Part shown: piece by piece, positions 58,601-64,000 of the stretch
Position numbering within the stretch: position 1 is the stretch's first letter
Layout: every line of letters starts with the position of its first letter
Assembly: GCA_947495035.1 (NCBI GenBank)
Contig: CANLXI010000009.1
Span: 1 to 64,000 of the forward strand
Direction of reading: 5' to 3'
Source: an uncultured Granulosicoccus sp.
Lineage (GTDB): Bacteria; Pseudomonadota; Gammaproteobacteria; Granulosicoccales; Granulosicoccaceae
Length of the DNA stretch: 64,000 bases
Program-made: the position numbers and the translations under genes
Notes under the pieces: model-generated
Told to the model about the DNA's origin: nothing
Databases searched by the model: none
Seen by the model: the letters and a program-made list of their open reading frames with translations, nothing else

Positions 58601-61600
58601 CCGGTCAGGACATCATTGCCGGCGGTTCCCACCACGTTTTCGATCTGCGTGATCCGGTCATCGTCTCCGCCTGACACTGTCACCGTGGTGACATTGGCTC
58701 CCTGCAGGGCCACCGATACCGAGCCGGCTCCGGACAGACTGCTGTAATCCAGCGTATCCGAACCCGCACCACCGATCAGTTCATCAGCCCCGGCACTGGC
58801 AATGAAGCGATCATCTCCATCCAGGCCTTCCAGGCGATTGACGGATACATCACCTCCGAGCGTATCGTCACCGGTACTGCCGACCAGATGTTCGATATTC
58901 GAAATGTTGTCATCACTACCGCCATCAACACTCACCACGGTGTTGCTGGCACCGTTGAGCGTGGCACTGATGCCATTGATACCTGTCAACGCCGAATAAT
59001 CCAGCGTATCCGATCCAACGCCACCATCGATCGTATCGCTGCCGGCCGATGCCGTAATGGCATCATCCCCATCCCGCGCATCGAGGATATTACCGCTGTC
59101 ACTGCCGACCATGACATCATTCTGATCAGAGCCCACCACGTTCTCGATATCGATCAGGGTATCGGAAGCCAGATAGCCATCCGACAACGCCAGACCTGCC
59201 GCCAGATCCACATCGATGCCATTGGCCGCCGCGCTGTAATCAACCGTATCCGAACCGCCCGCACCACCGTCCAGCGTATCGTTGCCACCGGCACCGATCA
59301 GCAGATCGTCCCCTGCCAGGCCCTCCAGTCGATTGTCCTCACTGTCCCCGATCAGGGTATCGTTACCTGCGGTAGCGATGATGTTCTCGACCCGCACGAT
59401 ACGATCATCCGCAGCACCGCTGACTTGCACGGTACTCTGCACTTCACCGTCGAGGGTCACATTGATGCGCTGAGCAGCTGCCAACCCGGAATAATCCAGA
59501 GTATCCGAACCATCACCCCCATCGATGGTATCGCTGCCGGCCGACGCGCCAAGGAGATCATCACCAGCCCCGGCCTCGATCCGGTTCTCCTGATCGTCGC
59601 CGACGATTCGATCGGCTTCATCGGTGGCAATCACGTTCTCGATATTGCGAATCGTCTGATCATCCCCATTGGCGACAATCACCGTGGCATCGGCAGAACC
59701 CGCCAGGGTCACATCGATCGACTGTCCGGCGGCCAGGCCCGAGTAATCCATGGTATCCACACCGCTACCACCATCCGCCACATCGGCCCCCTCACTGGCG
59801 AGCAGCAGATCGCTACCGTCACCGCCGAGCAGCGTATCCGCCCCTGCGCCACCGTCCAGCGTATCGTTGCCGGCCCGGCCTTCCAGGCGGTTCTGCTCGG
59901 CATCACCACTCAGTGTATCGTTGCCCGACGTACCTACCACGTTTTCGATCTGCGAGATCGTATCGTTGTCACTGCCATTGACCGTCACGCTCGTCACGTT
60001 CGACCCTTGCAATGCCACTGATACCGAGCTGGCTGCGGACAGGCTGCTGTAATCCAGAGTGTCCGAACCGGCACCACCGATCAGCTCATCGGCTCCGGCA
60101 CTGGCAATGAAACGGTCATCACCCTCCAGGCCTTCGAGTCGATTGACCGAGACGTCTCCACCGAGCGTATCGTCTCCGGTGCTGCCTACCAGATGCTCGA
60201 TATTGGAGATCGTGTCGTTATCACCGCCATCGACATTCACCACAGTGGCGCTGGCGCCATTGAGTGTGGCACTGATGCCGTTGACACCGTTCAATCCCGA
60301 ATAATCCAGCGTATCCGAACCCACACCACCATCGACGATATCGCTACCGCTGGATGCCGTGATCGCATCATCGCCACCCCGGGTTTCCAGACGATTGGCA
60401 CTGTCGTTGCCAACGACCGTATCGTTCTGATCCGAGCCCACCACGTTCTCGATGTCGATCAGCGTATCAGTGGCCAGATAGCCATCGGACAATGCCTGAC
60501 CCGACTGCAGATTCACATCGATGCCATTTGTCGCGGCGCTGTAGTTGGCCGTATCGGAACCACCTGCTCCACCGTCCAGGACATCGTTGCCACCCGCCCC
60601 GATCAGCACGTCGTTACCGGCGCCACCGGACAGCTGATTGCTCTCTGCATTGCCCGTCAGTTCATCATTGTGCACGGAACCCTGAACGTTCTCGATGTCC
60701 GACAAGGTATCGAAACTGCCATCGCCGTCGTTGCTGGCAGTCTGCGTGGCCAGGTTGACGACGACCTGGCTGACGGCTGCGGAATAATCAGCCGTATCCG
60801 AGCCGTCACCACCTTCGAGCCTGTCGAAGCCACCGGATCCGCGCAAGACATCATTGCCGACGCCACCACTGAGCCGGTTGGCATTGCTGTCGCCATACAG
60901 ATGATCATCCTGCGAGGATCCCACCACGTTTTCGATTCGCAGCAGGGTATCGCTGGATCCATCGCCATCATTGCTGGCTGCATTCACCGACAGGTCCACG
61001 GCAACGTCTCCAGCGGCCGTGGAGTAGTCCACCACATCATTTCCCGAACCGCCATCCATGACATCAAGTCCGGCACCGCCACTCAGTGTGTCTGCGCCAC
61101 CATTTCCCTGCAGGGTGTTGTCACTGGCGTCACCGATCAGCACATCATCGAAATTCGAACCCGACAGATTCTCGATGCCGGACAGGCTATCGGTACCACC
61201 ATCGCCGTCATCGATTGCCCGGTTCGCCGACAGATCGACATTCACCGCACCCCCGGCCTGCGAGTAGTCCGCGCGGTCTTCACCGTCACCGCCGATCAGC
61301 ACATCGTTGCCACCCAGCCCCTGCAGCGTATCGTTGCCGAGCCCGCCATCGAGCAGATTCGCATTGTTGTCACCCGTCAGTACATCATCGCCCTGACTGC
61401 CGATGACATTCTCGACCGCTCTCAATGTCTGGTCATCACCAGCGTTCACGCTGAGCGTGACCGAATTCTGCCCATCGAGTTCCACACTGACCGCATTCGC
61501 ACTCGTCAGCGTCGAGTAGTCCACCGTGTCCGACCCAGCGCCTCCATCGACACTGATCGCTCCCAGCCCCACAGTGATACGGTCGTCTCCCGCTGCGGCC

Positions 61601-64000
61601 TCGATACTGTCGGTACCACTACCCGAAGTCAGATCATCGGCGAAGTCCGAGCCTTCCAGTTGTTCGATATCGATCAGTGTATCCACACTGCCGTATCCAT
61701 CTTCACTGGCCACACCAGCGGACAGATCCACGATGACACCCTGACCTGCGTCGATATAGGTCACCGTGTCGGACCCTCCGACACCTCCGTCCAGCGTATC
61801 GTTTCCGGCCGCCCCCACCAGTGTGTCGTTACCGGCCAGACCTTCCAGGTGATTGTCGGCACTATCGCCGGCGAGCAAATCGTTACCGGCCGTGCCGATC
61901 ACGTTCTCGATTCGCACGATGCGATCATCGGCACCACCACTGACCTGCACCGTGCTCTCGTTCTCACCATCCAGTGTCACACTGATCCGCTGGATATCGG
62001 CAAGGGTCGAGTAATCCACCGTATCCGACCCTGTGCCACCATCGAGTGTGTCGCTATTGGCCGATGCACCGAGCAGATCATCACCGGCGCCTGCCTGTAT
62101 CCGGTTCTGCTGCGCATCACCGACGATCCGGTCGGACTCATCGGTGGCAATCACATTCTCGATATTGCGAATGGTCTGATCGTCTGCATTGGCAATGAAC
62201 ACAGTGGCATCGACAGAACCTGCCAGCGTCACATCGATGGACTCTCCTGCGGCCAGGCTCGAGTAATCCACCGTATCCAGTCCGGCACCACCGTCTGCCA
62301 CATCCGCACCTTCACTGGCAAGCAGCAGATCATTCCCATCGCCACCGAGCAGGGTATCCGCATCAGCACCACCATCAAGGGTGTCATCACCGGCTCGACC
62401 TTCCAGACGATTCCGAGCATCGTCACCTGTCAATGTATCGTTGCCGGCGGTACCCACCACATTCTCGATCCCGGAGATCGTGTCGTTATCACCACCATCG
62501 ACCGTCACGGTGGTCACAGCCGCCCCTTGCAGTTCCACCGATATGGCATCGGCCGTGGACAGTGTGCTGTAATCCACCGTGTCGGATCCCGCACCGCCCT
62601 GCATGTCATCGGTACCGGCACTGGCGATGAACCGATCATCACCCGCGAGCCCCTGCAGACGGTTGTCGGACTGATCACCGCCGAGTGTGTCATCACCCGC
62701 GCTGCCAGTCAGGTGTTCGATGTTCGATATCGTATCGTCATCGCCACCATCGACACTGACCACGGACTCACTGTCACCGTTGAGCAGGATGCTGATGCCG
62801 TTGATGCCACTCAGCCCGGAGTAATCCAGCGTATCTGCGCCATCGCCACCGTCGAGTGTGTCGCTACCGGCAGAGGCATTCAGATGATCATCACCGCCCT
62901 CAAGGCTCACGATGTCCTCCTGTACACTCCCTTCCAGCGTATCTGCCTGCTGTGTACCGATGTATCTCTCGAATCCGCTGAACGTATCGACCGACAGATC
63001 GCCGGTGAACACGGCTCTCTGCAAGCCGAGATCCAGTTCGAGGCTGCCGCCGATCAGGTCATCAAACCGCAACACGTCACCGATGACATGCGCGCCGCCT
63101 GACAGTACATCGGAGCCCAGACCGCCGTAGACAGTATCGTCGCCACTGTTGCCACTGATTTCGTTGTCGCTGCCATTGCCTTGCAATACATCGGCATGGA
63201 CGCTGCCCTCGACATTCTCGATGCTGCGCAGTTCATCTTCGCCGCCAAAGCCGTCATTGGCCGTGGTACCGGTTGAAAGATCGACCGAGACGCCACCACT
63301 GGCATCGGCATAACTGACGGTATCCTCCCCCTGATCCCCGAACAGCTGATCATTGCCTTCTCCACCGGTGAGCAGATCATCACCTTCACCGCCGGACAAT
63401 TGATCATCACCCGCGCCCCCGTCCAGTACGTCGGAGCCAGCCAGTCCCTGCAGTCGATTCATCTGCTCATCGCCGCTGATCCTGTCCGCGCCGCTGGTGC
63501 CTGTCACGTTCTCGATATTGCTGATGGTGTCATCGTCCGCACCATCCACCAACACCTGAACTGCTGTGGCACCATCAAGATCGACCTGAATGCCCGTGGC
63601 ACCACTCAGACCGGAGTAGTCAATGGAGTCGTCGCCCAGACCGCCATCGAGGGTATCCGCACCATGACTGGCAGCGATTCGATCATCTCCAGCGAGTGTG
63701 TACACGCTATCGACATCCTCGGAGGTCTGCACGATATCGTCCTGCCGCGTGGTCAGATAGCGTTCGAATCCGGTAAAGGTGTCGGTACTGTTATCCGCCG
63801 CGTAGACAGCGGTTCCGAGGCCGGTCCCCAGCGTCAGGGTGATACCCACCGACCCCAGTTCGTCGAAGCGCAACTCGTCATGGCCATCACCGCCTTCCAG
63901 CAGATCACTGCCGGCACCACCGAAAACCGTGTCATCGCCTGCACCACCGATCAGGTGGTTGGACAGTGCGTCACCACCGAGCAGATCGTCCCCTCGGGTT
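43654..64000 (-). CDS. Giant RTX adhesin-like secreted protein (5' end beyond the window)
   Basis: Open from the window edge (base 64000, no start seen) to TGA at 43654: at least 6,781 residues. The C-terminus is complete and ends NGIHLVVNG; the N-terminus is missing. Nearly all of the visible protein is RTX-type: nonapeptides GGxGxDxLx that bind calcium after export, alternating with about 60-residue blocks of the form DYSxL...VxLxG...DxTIxNIENVxGTxGxDxLxGD. Lys and Cys are almost absent by eye. The last 150 residues depart from the repeat (GGTVRASSATVEQGADTDTL, then TLNINVDGTRITLADINVLQ) and should carry the secretion signal. Large super-repeats fill 54.1-62.2 kb. First gene visible of the operon; role as a surface adhesin or biofilm protein is inferred. 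Confidence 0.95.
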   Translation of the reverse strand, partial: TRGDDLLGGDALSNHLIGGAGDDTVFGGAGSDLLEGGDGHDELRFDELGSVGITLTLGTGLGTAVYAADNSTDTFTGFERYLTTRQDDIVQTSEDVDSVYTLAGDDRIAASHGADTLDGGLGDDSIDYSGLSGATGIQVDLDGATAVQVLVDGADDDTISNIENVTGTSGADRISGDEQMNRLQGLAGSDVLDGGAGDDQLSGGEGDDLLTGGEGNDQLFGDQGEDTVSYADASGGVSVDLSTGTTANDGFGGEDELRSIENVEGSVHADVLQGNGSDNEISGNSGDDTVYGGLGSDVLSGGAHVIGDVLRFDDLIGGSLELDLGLQRAVFTGDLSVDTFSGFERYIGTQQADTLEGSVQEDIVSLEGGDDHLNASAGSDTLDGGDGADTLDYSGLSGINGISILLNGDSESVVSVDGGDDDTISNIEHLTGSAGDDTLGGDQSDNRLQGLAGDDRFIASAGTDDMQGGAGSDTVDYSTLSTADAISVELQGAAVTTVTVDGGDNDTISGIENVVGTAGNDTLTGDDARNRLEGRAGDDTLDGGADADTLLGGDGNDLLLASEGADVADGGAGLDTVDYSSLAAGESIDVTLAGSVDATVFIANADDQTIRNIENVIATDESDRIVGDAQQNRIQAGAGDDLLGASANSDTLDGGTGSDTVDYSTLADIQRISVTLDGENESTVQVSGGADDRIVRIENVIGTAGNDLLAGDSADNHLEGLAGNDTLVGAAGNDTLDGGVGGSDTVTYIDAGQGVIVDLSAGVASEDGYGSVDTLIDIEQLEGSDFADDLTSGSGTDSIEAAAGDDRITVGLGAISVDGGAGSDTVDYSTLTSANAVSVELDGQNSVTLSVNAGDDQTLRAVENVIGSQGDDVLTGDNNANLLDGGLGNDTLQGLGGNDVLIGGDGEDRADYSQAGGAVNVDLSANRAIDDGDGGTDSLSGIENLSGSNFDDVLIGDASDNTLQGNGGADTLSGGAGLDVMDGGSGNDVVDYSTAAGDVAVDLSVNAASNDGDGSSDTLLRIENVVGSSQDDHLYGDSNANRLSGGVGNDVLRGSGGFDRLEGGDGSDTADYSAAVSQVVVNLATQTASNDGDGSFDTLSDIENVQGSVHNDELTGNAESNQLSGGAGNDVLIGAGGNDVLDGGAGGSDTANYSAATNGIDVNLQSGQALSDGYLATDTLIDIENVVGSDQNDTVVGNDSANRLETRGGDDAITASSGSDIVDGGVGSDTLDYSGLNGVNGISATLNGASATVVNVDGGDNDTISNIEHLVGSTGDDTLGGDVSVNRLEGLEGDDRFIASAGADELIGGAGSDTLDYSSLSAASSVSVALQGSNVTSVTVNGSDNDTISQIENVVGTSGNDTLSGDAEQNRLEGRAGNDTLDGGAGADTLLGGDGSDLLLASEGADVADGGSGVDTMDYSGLAAGQSIDVTLAGSADATVIVANGDDQTIRNIENVIATDEADRIVGDDQENRIEAGAGDDLLGASAGSDTIDGGDGSDTLDYSGLAAAQRINVTLDGEVQSTVQVSGAADDRIVRVENIIATAGNDTLIGDSEDNRLEGLAGDDLLIGAGGNDTLDGGAGGSDTVDYSAAANGIDVDLAAGLALSDGYLASDTLIDIENVVGSDQNDVMVGSDSGNILDARDGDDAITASAGSDTIDGGVGSDTLDYSALTGINGISATLNGASNTVVSVDGGSDDNISNIEHLVGSTGDDTLGGDVSVNRLEGLDGDDRFIASAGADELIGGAGSDTLDYSSLSGAGSVSVALQGANVTTVTVSGGDDDRITQIENVVGTAGNDVLTGDAEQNRLEGRAGNDTLDGGAGADTLLGGDGTDLLLASEGADVADGGAGVDTMDYSGLASGQSIDVALAGSADATVIVSNGDDQTIRNIENVIGTSESDRIVGDNQENLIEAGAGDDTLGASANSDILDGGAGSDTLDYSTIGGIQRINVTLDGEIQSTVQVSGGADDRIVRIENVIATAGNDTLTGDSADNRLEGRGGNDTLIGAAGNDILDGGIGGSDRVTYRDASQGVVVDLSTGIASQDGFGSVDTLIDIERLEGSDFADELTSGSGTERIEAADGDDQITLDLGAVNVDGGAGSDTVDYSALQSVNAVSVELDGQNSVTLSIAGSDDQTLTAIENVIGSQGDDVITGDNSTNRLEGGLGDDTLQGRGGDDTLIGGEGADRADYSQAGGSVNVDLSANRAADDGDGGTDTLTGIENLSGSNFDDVLVGDASDNELLGNSGADTLIGGAGVDVLHGGLGDDVADYSTVSASVSVDLSANTASADGSGASDTLLSIENVVGSSQDDTLFGDGEANELSGGVGDDVLRGSGGFDRLNGGDGSDTADYSTAASRVVVNLDIQSASNDGDGSFDTLSAIENVQGSAHDDELTGNADSNRLSGGAGSDTLVGAGGNDTLDGGAGGSDTADYSAAAFAIDVDLQSGEALSDGYQATDTLIDIENVVGSAQDDAIVGNGSANRIEGRAGDDAITASAGRDTIDGGDGADVLDYSGLNNVNGISAILNGASATVVSVDGGDDDTIANIEHLVGSLGDDTLGGDISANRLEALDGDDRFIASGGADELSGGEGSDTLDYSTFSSATSVSVVLQGDTVTTVTVAGSENDRISGIENVVGTAGNDSLTGDDGENRLEGRAGNDTLDGGEGADTLLGGDGEDSLIASAGADVSDGGAGLDTVDYSGLASGQSIDVTLAGSADSTVVIANGDNQTIRNIENVIATDESDRIVGDGRQNRIEAGAGDDSLGASANSDTLDGGAGSDTLDYSSLAGVQRISVVLDGENQSTVQVSGGADDRIVRIENVIGTAGNDSLIGDGEGNHLQGLAGDDMLVGAAGNDILDGGTGDTDTVTYIDAGQGVTVDLSTGIASEDGFGTVDTLIDIEQLEGSDFADVLISGTGTERIEAADGDDRITLGLGEISVDGGDGSDTVDYSALVDANAVSVELDGQNSVTVSVTGSDDQLLTAVENVIGSQGDDVITGDSNANTLDGGLGNDILQGLAGDDTLIGGDGVDRADYSQASGSVNVDLSANLASDDGNGGVDTLSGIENLSGSNFDDVLAGDASDNTLLGNGGSDRLTGGAGIDVLDGGGGNDVADYSTAAGEVSVDLAANAATIDGDGSSDSLLRIENVLGSSQNDTLYGNHVANELSGGDGDDVLRGAGGRDVIDGGDGVDDVDYSQAASRVVVDLASQSASNDGDGSSDTLIAIENVQGSDHDDRLSGDGQSNRLSGGVGADTLIGAGGNDTLDGGAGNSDTVDYSAASNAIDVDLALGQALADGYLATDTLVDIENVVGSDQDDLIAGDDGANTLQGGSGSDELIGRAGADTLDGGLGIDTADYGDAAAAVTVDLSDGSASDDGDGSTDTLIDIENLTGSDYNDDLRGDFGNNRLDGGDGDDVLSGAAGQDVLIGGGGINTADYSGASSGINVNLSSGQATLDGDGGSDTLQEIQNVTGTVFDDTMVGDAEDNILLGGNRNDTLEGRGGADTLNGGAGMDTIDYGQAVGAVTVDLAANTTTDDGDGSSDTLVQIENVSGSAGADSITGDSANNVLSGDDGDDILIGAGGNDTLDGGADIDTVDYSAAASGVRASIESGVTTNDGDGGNDILLEIENLTGSNFDDVLEGDAGSNSLSGGTGDDRLSGFAGNDSLDGGAGDNTADYEEADAGITVDLSVQQASDDGFGFVDTLQNIQNISGSAHDDDIAGDAAGNELIGNDGDDTFKASAGTDTLDGSDGVDTVDYSALAGGVSAALQGSADSTVVVQGGDNDTLRNIENLTGSAGDDVLAGDNLVNEIQGGDGDDIVYGGTGSDVLDGGAHTSGDQLRFDDLNGVGIALDLDNGTASYSADGSTDSFSGFESYALSQQADSIAGSTGADIVESLGGDDVFSASQGQDNLDGGVGSDTIDYSGLPGISRIEVNLSGSTPSVVQVTDGDNDSIASIENVIATMGNDVLNGDAENNTLQAMAGDDVLDGGDGNDTLSGGEGNDTLIASHGENTYDGGDGNDTVDYSTLADITNVQAVLGGSSTTTITVNGAAGTNDLARNVENLIGTAGNDSLTGDNLVNRLEGSDGDDTLEGRGGADTLIGGDGIDTIVYSSYGVGEGISVELDGSNAVDVLVNGNDTDRVSEVENVVGSEGDDLLIGDDLANVLDGAGGDDILTGGSGYDVLKGGDGSDTVDYSRERGINFISVQLNGGNPVTVTVDGAADNDELQAIENVIGTEGNDIIYGGGSVNTIEGRGGDDVIRGGTSNDRLDGGSGTNTLSFADSSAGITADMANTVGGFFDVVHGTGEVDSAANFAHVIGSGGADDIAGDESDNYLEGAVGMDRLFGAGGNDTLSGGSNVDVLDGGEGDDTLIGGGDDDVLTGGDGDDLLDGGDGDDTFNAGNGADDFDGGAGNDLLDYSVHSAASSISLTLTGSTAATVTVAGSVDDTVRNVEHVRGTDGADTLIGDSNDNDFQAGDGDDILSGGVGGTNTIDGEAGDDTFLGSTGQSFYYGGAGSDTADYSATADTSSISVKLDGDSLAIVSQVGTINDQLKNVENIIATSGNDTLSGDDRANHLQGLVGDDVIAGGAGIDLLDGGDGNDTVDYEEAAAGIVVDLSNNEASDDGDGGSDTFVSLENVQGSRFDDFITGDDNANSLRGLLGDDTFVGGAGIDSINGDDGVDTVDYSAEVGVTAVTITLAGSATVQAVLSGSDNDEVRNVENVIGSSGDDELHGDSLDNHLQGGDGDDLMSGGSGNDILDGGAGSNEVTYDNSLRAINADMSTGVDGVYNVNVGDADADTGLYDEVDQLINVVNLSGSLGNDRITGDEGENVLHGNGGDDYLRGGDGVDTLYGDAGNDNLDGGAGDDFLYGGSGGYDRFYDSEGADYYDGGTGGYDLLYYHLSPGVDSIRVELDGGNATTVTVNGGDDDTVINIERVGGTAGDDYFAGDSFINYFYGYGGDDLFIGSGGNDYINGYGGVNTMDYSAFTTVISSSIDTGSQYLVNKGGSGTDTLNSITRLITGSGNDNITTGQSSAFIQTNAGDDSVLIAYDGVSVETGSGQDDVEIDAGTISLDTGEGDDIVQINDSGATLVLGDGDDTVSVTDLYTFTAEGGDGNDLFHVRGGGLIIDGGDQIDEVDYFSANGGVTVVLTDSGDSTATVEGLATDILRDVESVRGTDLDDSIVGNSADNELHGRGGDDSFIASTGADSIAGGSGEDSVDYSSFGAGNSISVTLDESSEVTVSVSGSIDQTLSGIENLVGTAGDDYIAGDAEDNILEGGSGNDHIMGSAGDDVLTGGAGIADILDYSGFTTALEIDFDAGTAEDGNGDRDRFSGFEQYVLTAQTDTIFGSTGDDILGGAAGDDYFHASAGEDVLDGGLDVDTLDYSTLAISSLSVVLNGSAAVTVNVNGGDNDSIAGFENVVGSTGADTITGDALDNTISGFIGDDTLDGGAGDDIVNGDAGNDRLIASVGADRFDGGAGIDTLDYSSLSGTAGVTLNLDSATLVDATVASGSVDSVVNVENVIGTDADDVIVGDLNDNDLQGGDGADDLRGDSGDDTLSGEAGNDTLDGGAGADVLAGGAGDDTLSGGDGSDTLDGGSDNDLLAGGNDDDQLSGGAGDDVLDGDTGNDTLQGEEGDDDLDGGDGVDVLSGGIGNDTLQGGTGNDELSGDAGDDIVQGGDGDDQLLAGLGADQFDGGTGSDTLDYSTHANAASIAVTLAGAGAGTVVVSGDVNDAITNVENVIGTGGSDVMVGDDQANRLDGGQGNDQIDGGAGADTLIGGEGNDTLDGGANDDTLVGGEGNDLLIAGEGADTMDGGAGNDVVDYSALVTATGVTLALDGSTTTTATVADGSNDTIVNIESIIGTGSDDNLSGDAGSNTLIGGDGDDNLAGGAGIDILQGGSGADQIDGGAGNDSIDGGDDDDLVLASDGVDTIDGGSGTDTLDYSSLGSVTAVALTLNGSVAATAAVSGSGNDIVSNVENIVGSSGDDTLTGDGADNTLSGGAGNDQLTGNAGRDQLEGGDGDDQLDAGDGADWVDGGAGNDVIVAGGGSDQIDGGDGIDVVDYSGMSGAGSVTVALDGATTVTAVVTGDVDDSLTRIENIVGSIGNDDLTGDSAANELSGHLGDDVIDGGDGDDTLSGGAGDDTLEGGDGNDIVSGGAGADQLLAGEGADVFDGGDDVDTLDYSLHGSATSLEVVLNGSVSASVAVENAADDLVRNVENIIGTSGADSMTGDFRDNILSGGDGDDQINGRDGDDQLQGGAGADTLHGSSGDDDLVGGSGDDTLTGGSGEDTLDGGDGTDTLDGGTGSDSLDGGAGDDTLLASTGSDLIDGGSGRDRVDYSGLTGVSGVSLTLAGAVPSTASLSGGSVDDDTVVNIEDVTGSTGDDVLVGDAASNDLLGNDGDDTISGGGGADTLSGDAGDDILSGGSGGDVLTGGAGNDILDGGAGDDTLNGGDGRDTLTGGSGNDIVSGDAGDDQIIAGEGADTIDGGSGSDTLDYSSHGTASFVDISLNGSVATSAVLDGADNDIVRNVENVVGTDGDDTLTGDLADNTLVGGAGNDQLSGMGGQDMLQGGTGSDVLDGGVGDDTLDGGAGNDRLIGGDGDDILTGGTGVDTADYSTSATAVTGGTVRASSATVEQGADTDTLSSVEQFELTAEDDLLTFDMSALSSATLDAGAGSDTVAIVDALSGDNLSDAGIEGLDLASVFNNVETIDFTGTDLLDGDTFDIGNEDISGMVGSGDTLNINVDGTRITLADINVLQQGSGNIVDDSISGNTRTVEWDNGIHLVVNG
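54083..55815 (-). repeat. RTX super-repeat copy A'' (partial)
   Basis: Landmarks at 55301, 54566 and 54083 are each 2,520 bases from their equals in copy A'. Beyond about 54,080 toward lower coordinates the order of blocks changes, so the copy is incomplete or has diverged. Confidence 0.75.
55816..58335 (-). repeat. RTX super-repeat copy A' (2,520 bp)
   Basis: Same length as copy A to the base (58335 to 55815). Internal landmarks at 57821, 57086 and 56603 lie exactly 3,825 bases from their equals in copy A, so no net insertion or deletion has occurred. Confidence 0.85.
58336..59640 (-). repeat. RTX super-repeat copy B (1,305 bp, internally deleted)
   Basis: 435 codons between the same landmark at 59640 and 58335. 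It lacks the block that codes for the IEQLEGSDFAD-type unit up to the IENVVGSDQND-type unit. The missing length is 1,215 bp, exactly the distance between these two aligned units in copy A (61646 and 60431). Confidence 0.8.
59641..62160 (-). repeat. RTX super-repeat copy A (2,520 bp)
   Basis: Segment between two copies of the NIENVIAT-coding landmark CGATATTGCGAAT (starts at 62160 and 59640 read toward lower coordinates), 840 codons. Other landmarks keep the same offset in copy A': TCCGAGCC at 61646 versus 57821 and TGCGAGGA at 60911 versus 57086, each exactly 3,825 bases apart. Confidence 0.85.

Noticed and set aside
46765..63102. Very long plus-strand open frames (up to 969 codons) opposite the RTX gene
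   Set aside because: They mirror the repeated Asp/Gly/Thr codons of the RTX gene on the other strand. They have no ribosome sites, no family likeness, and the same frame recurs in each super-repeat.
43654..64000. Regularly spaced short repeats that could suggest CRISPR or satellite DNA
   Set aside because: The repeats stay in one reading frame and code for RTX nonapeptides and IENV-type blocks. There are no identical repeats with unique spacers and no cas genes.

Overview
The window reads as chromosome from a gammaproteobacterium of moderately high G+C. The evidence is a purL-type large FGAM synthase, a cis/trans fatty acid isomerase, a cytochrome P460, purU, and a tmRNA with the tag ANDDNYAMAA. 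A marine, Granulosicoccus-like relative is only a guess from gene style; no rRNA or housekeeping marker is present to fix the taxon.

Layout. 1-77 is an octamer tandem repeat. 92-3549 (minus) is a phosphonate-type ABC transporter, phnD-phnC-phnE-phnE. purL follows (3834-7754, minus), then a DUF481 outer-membrane protein (7989-8840, minus). ssrA (tmRNA, plus) occupies 9061-9434, and a mobile element of about 14.4 kb sits exactly at its 3' end. A 15-bp direct repeat (9420-9434 and 23828-23842) marks the ends, and the original ssrA terminator now lies beyond the far end (23854-23881). The element carries a tyrosine integrase, a DUF6499-like regulator, an AlpA-like protein, a Toprim primase, a D5-type helicase, many small unknown genes, an S49 peptidase, a ribbon-helix-helix repressor with a large palindromic operator, a DUF4468-like lipoprotein, a DUF2971 protein and a zinc-finger (CapR-like) protein. 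It has no terminase, capsid, tail, relaxase or conjugation gene, so it looks like a phage satellite or a mobilisable island. It also contains two Fur-box-like palindromes and putative integrase arm sites.

23.9-36.1 kb is ordinary chromosome: a lipoprotein with a calcium-type repeat, an imelysin-like protein, the cis/trans isomerase, a glutamine amidotransferase, an AraC regulator divergent from a cytochrome P460, purU, a 7TM-DISM diguanylate cyclase with an intact inhibitory site, a small membrane protein and an HDOD protein.

36.3-64 kb, all on the minus strand, is the most striking part: a type I secretion operon for a giant RTX adhesin. In transcription order it is a giant RTX gene (at least 6,781 residues, its 5' end outside the window), a LapB-like ABC exporter, an HlyD-like adaptor, a MotA/TolQ/ExbB-like proton-channel protein with a long soluble tail, a MotB-like partner and a TolC-like outer-membrane channel. 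The channel pair recalls SiiA/SiiB of the Salmonella SPI-4 SiiE system. The RTX gene contains very large internal super-repeats of exactly 2,520 bp, plus a 1,305-bp derivative explained by an exact 1,215-bp deletion.
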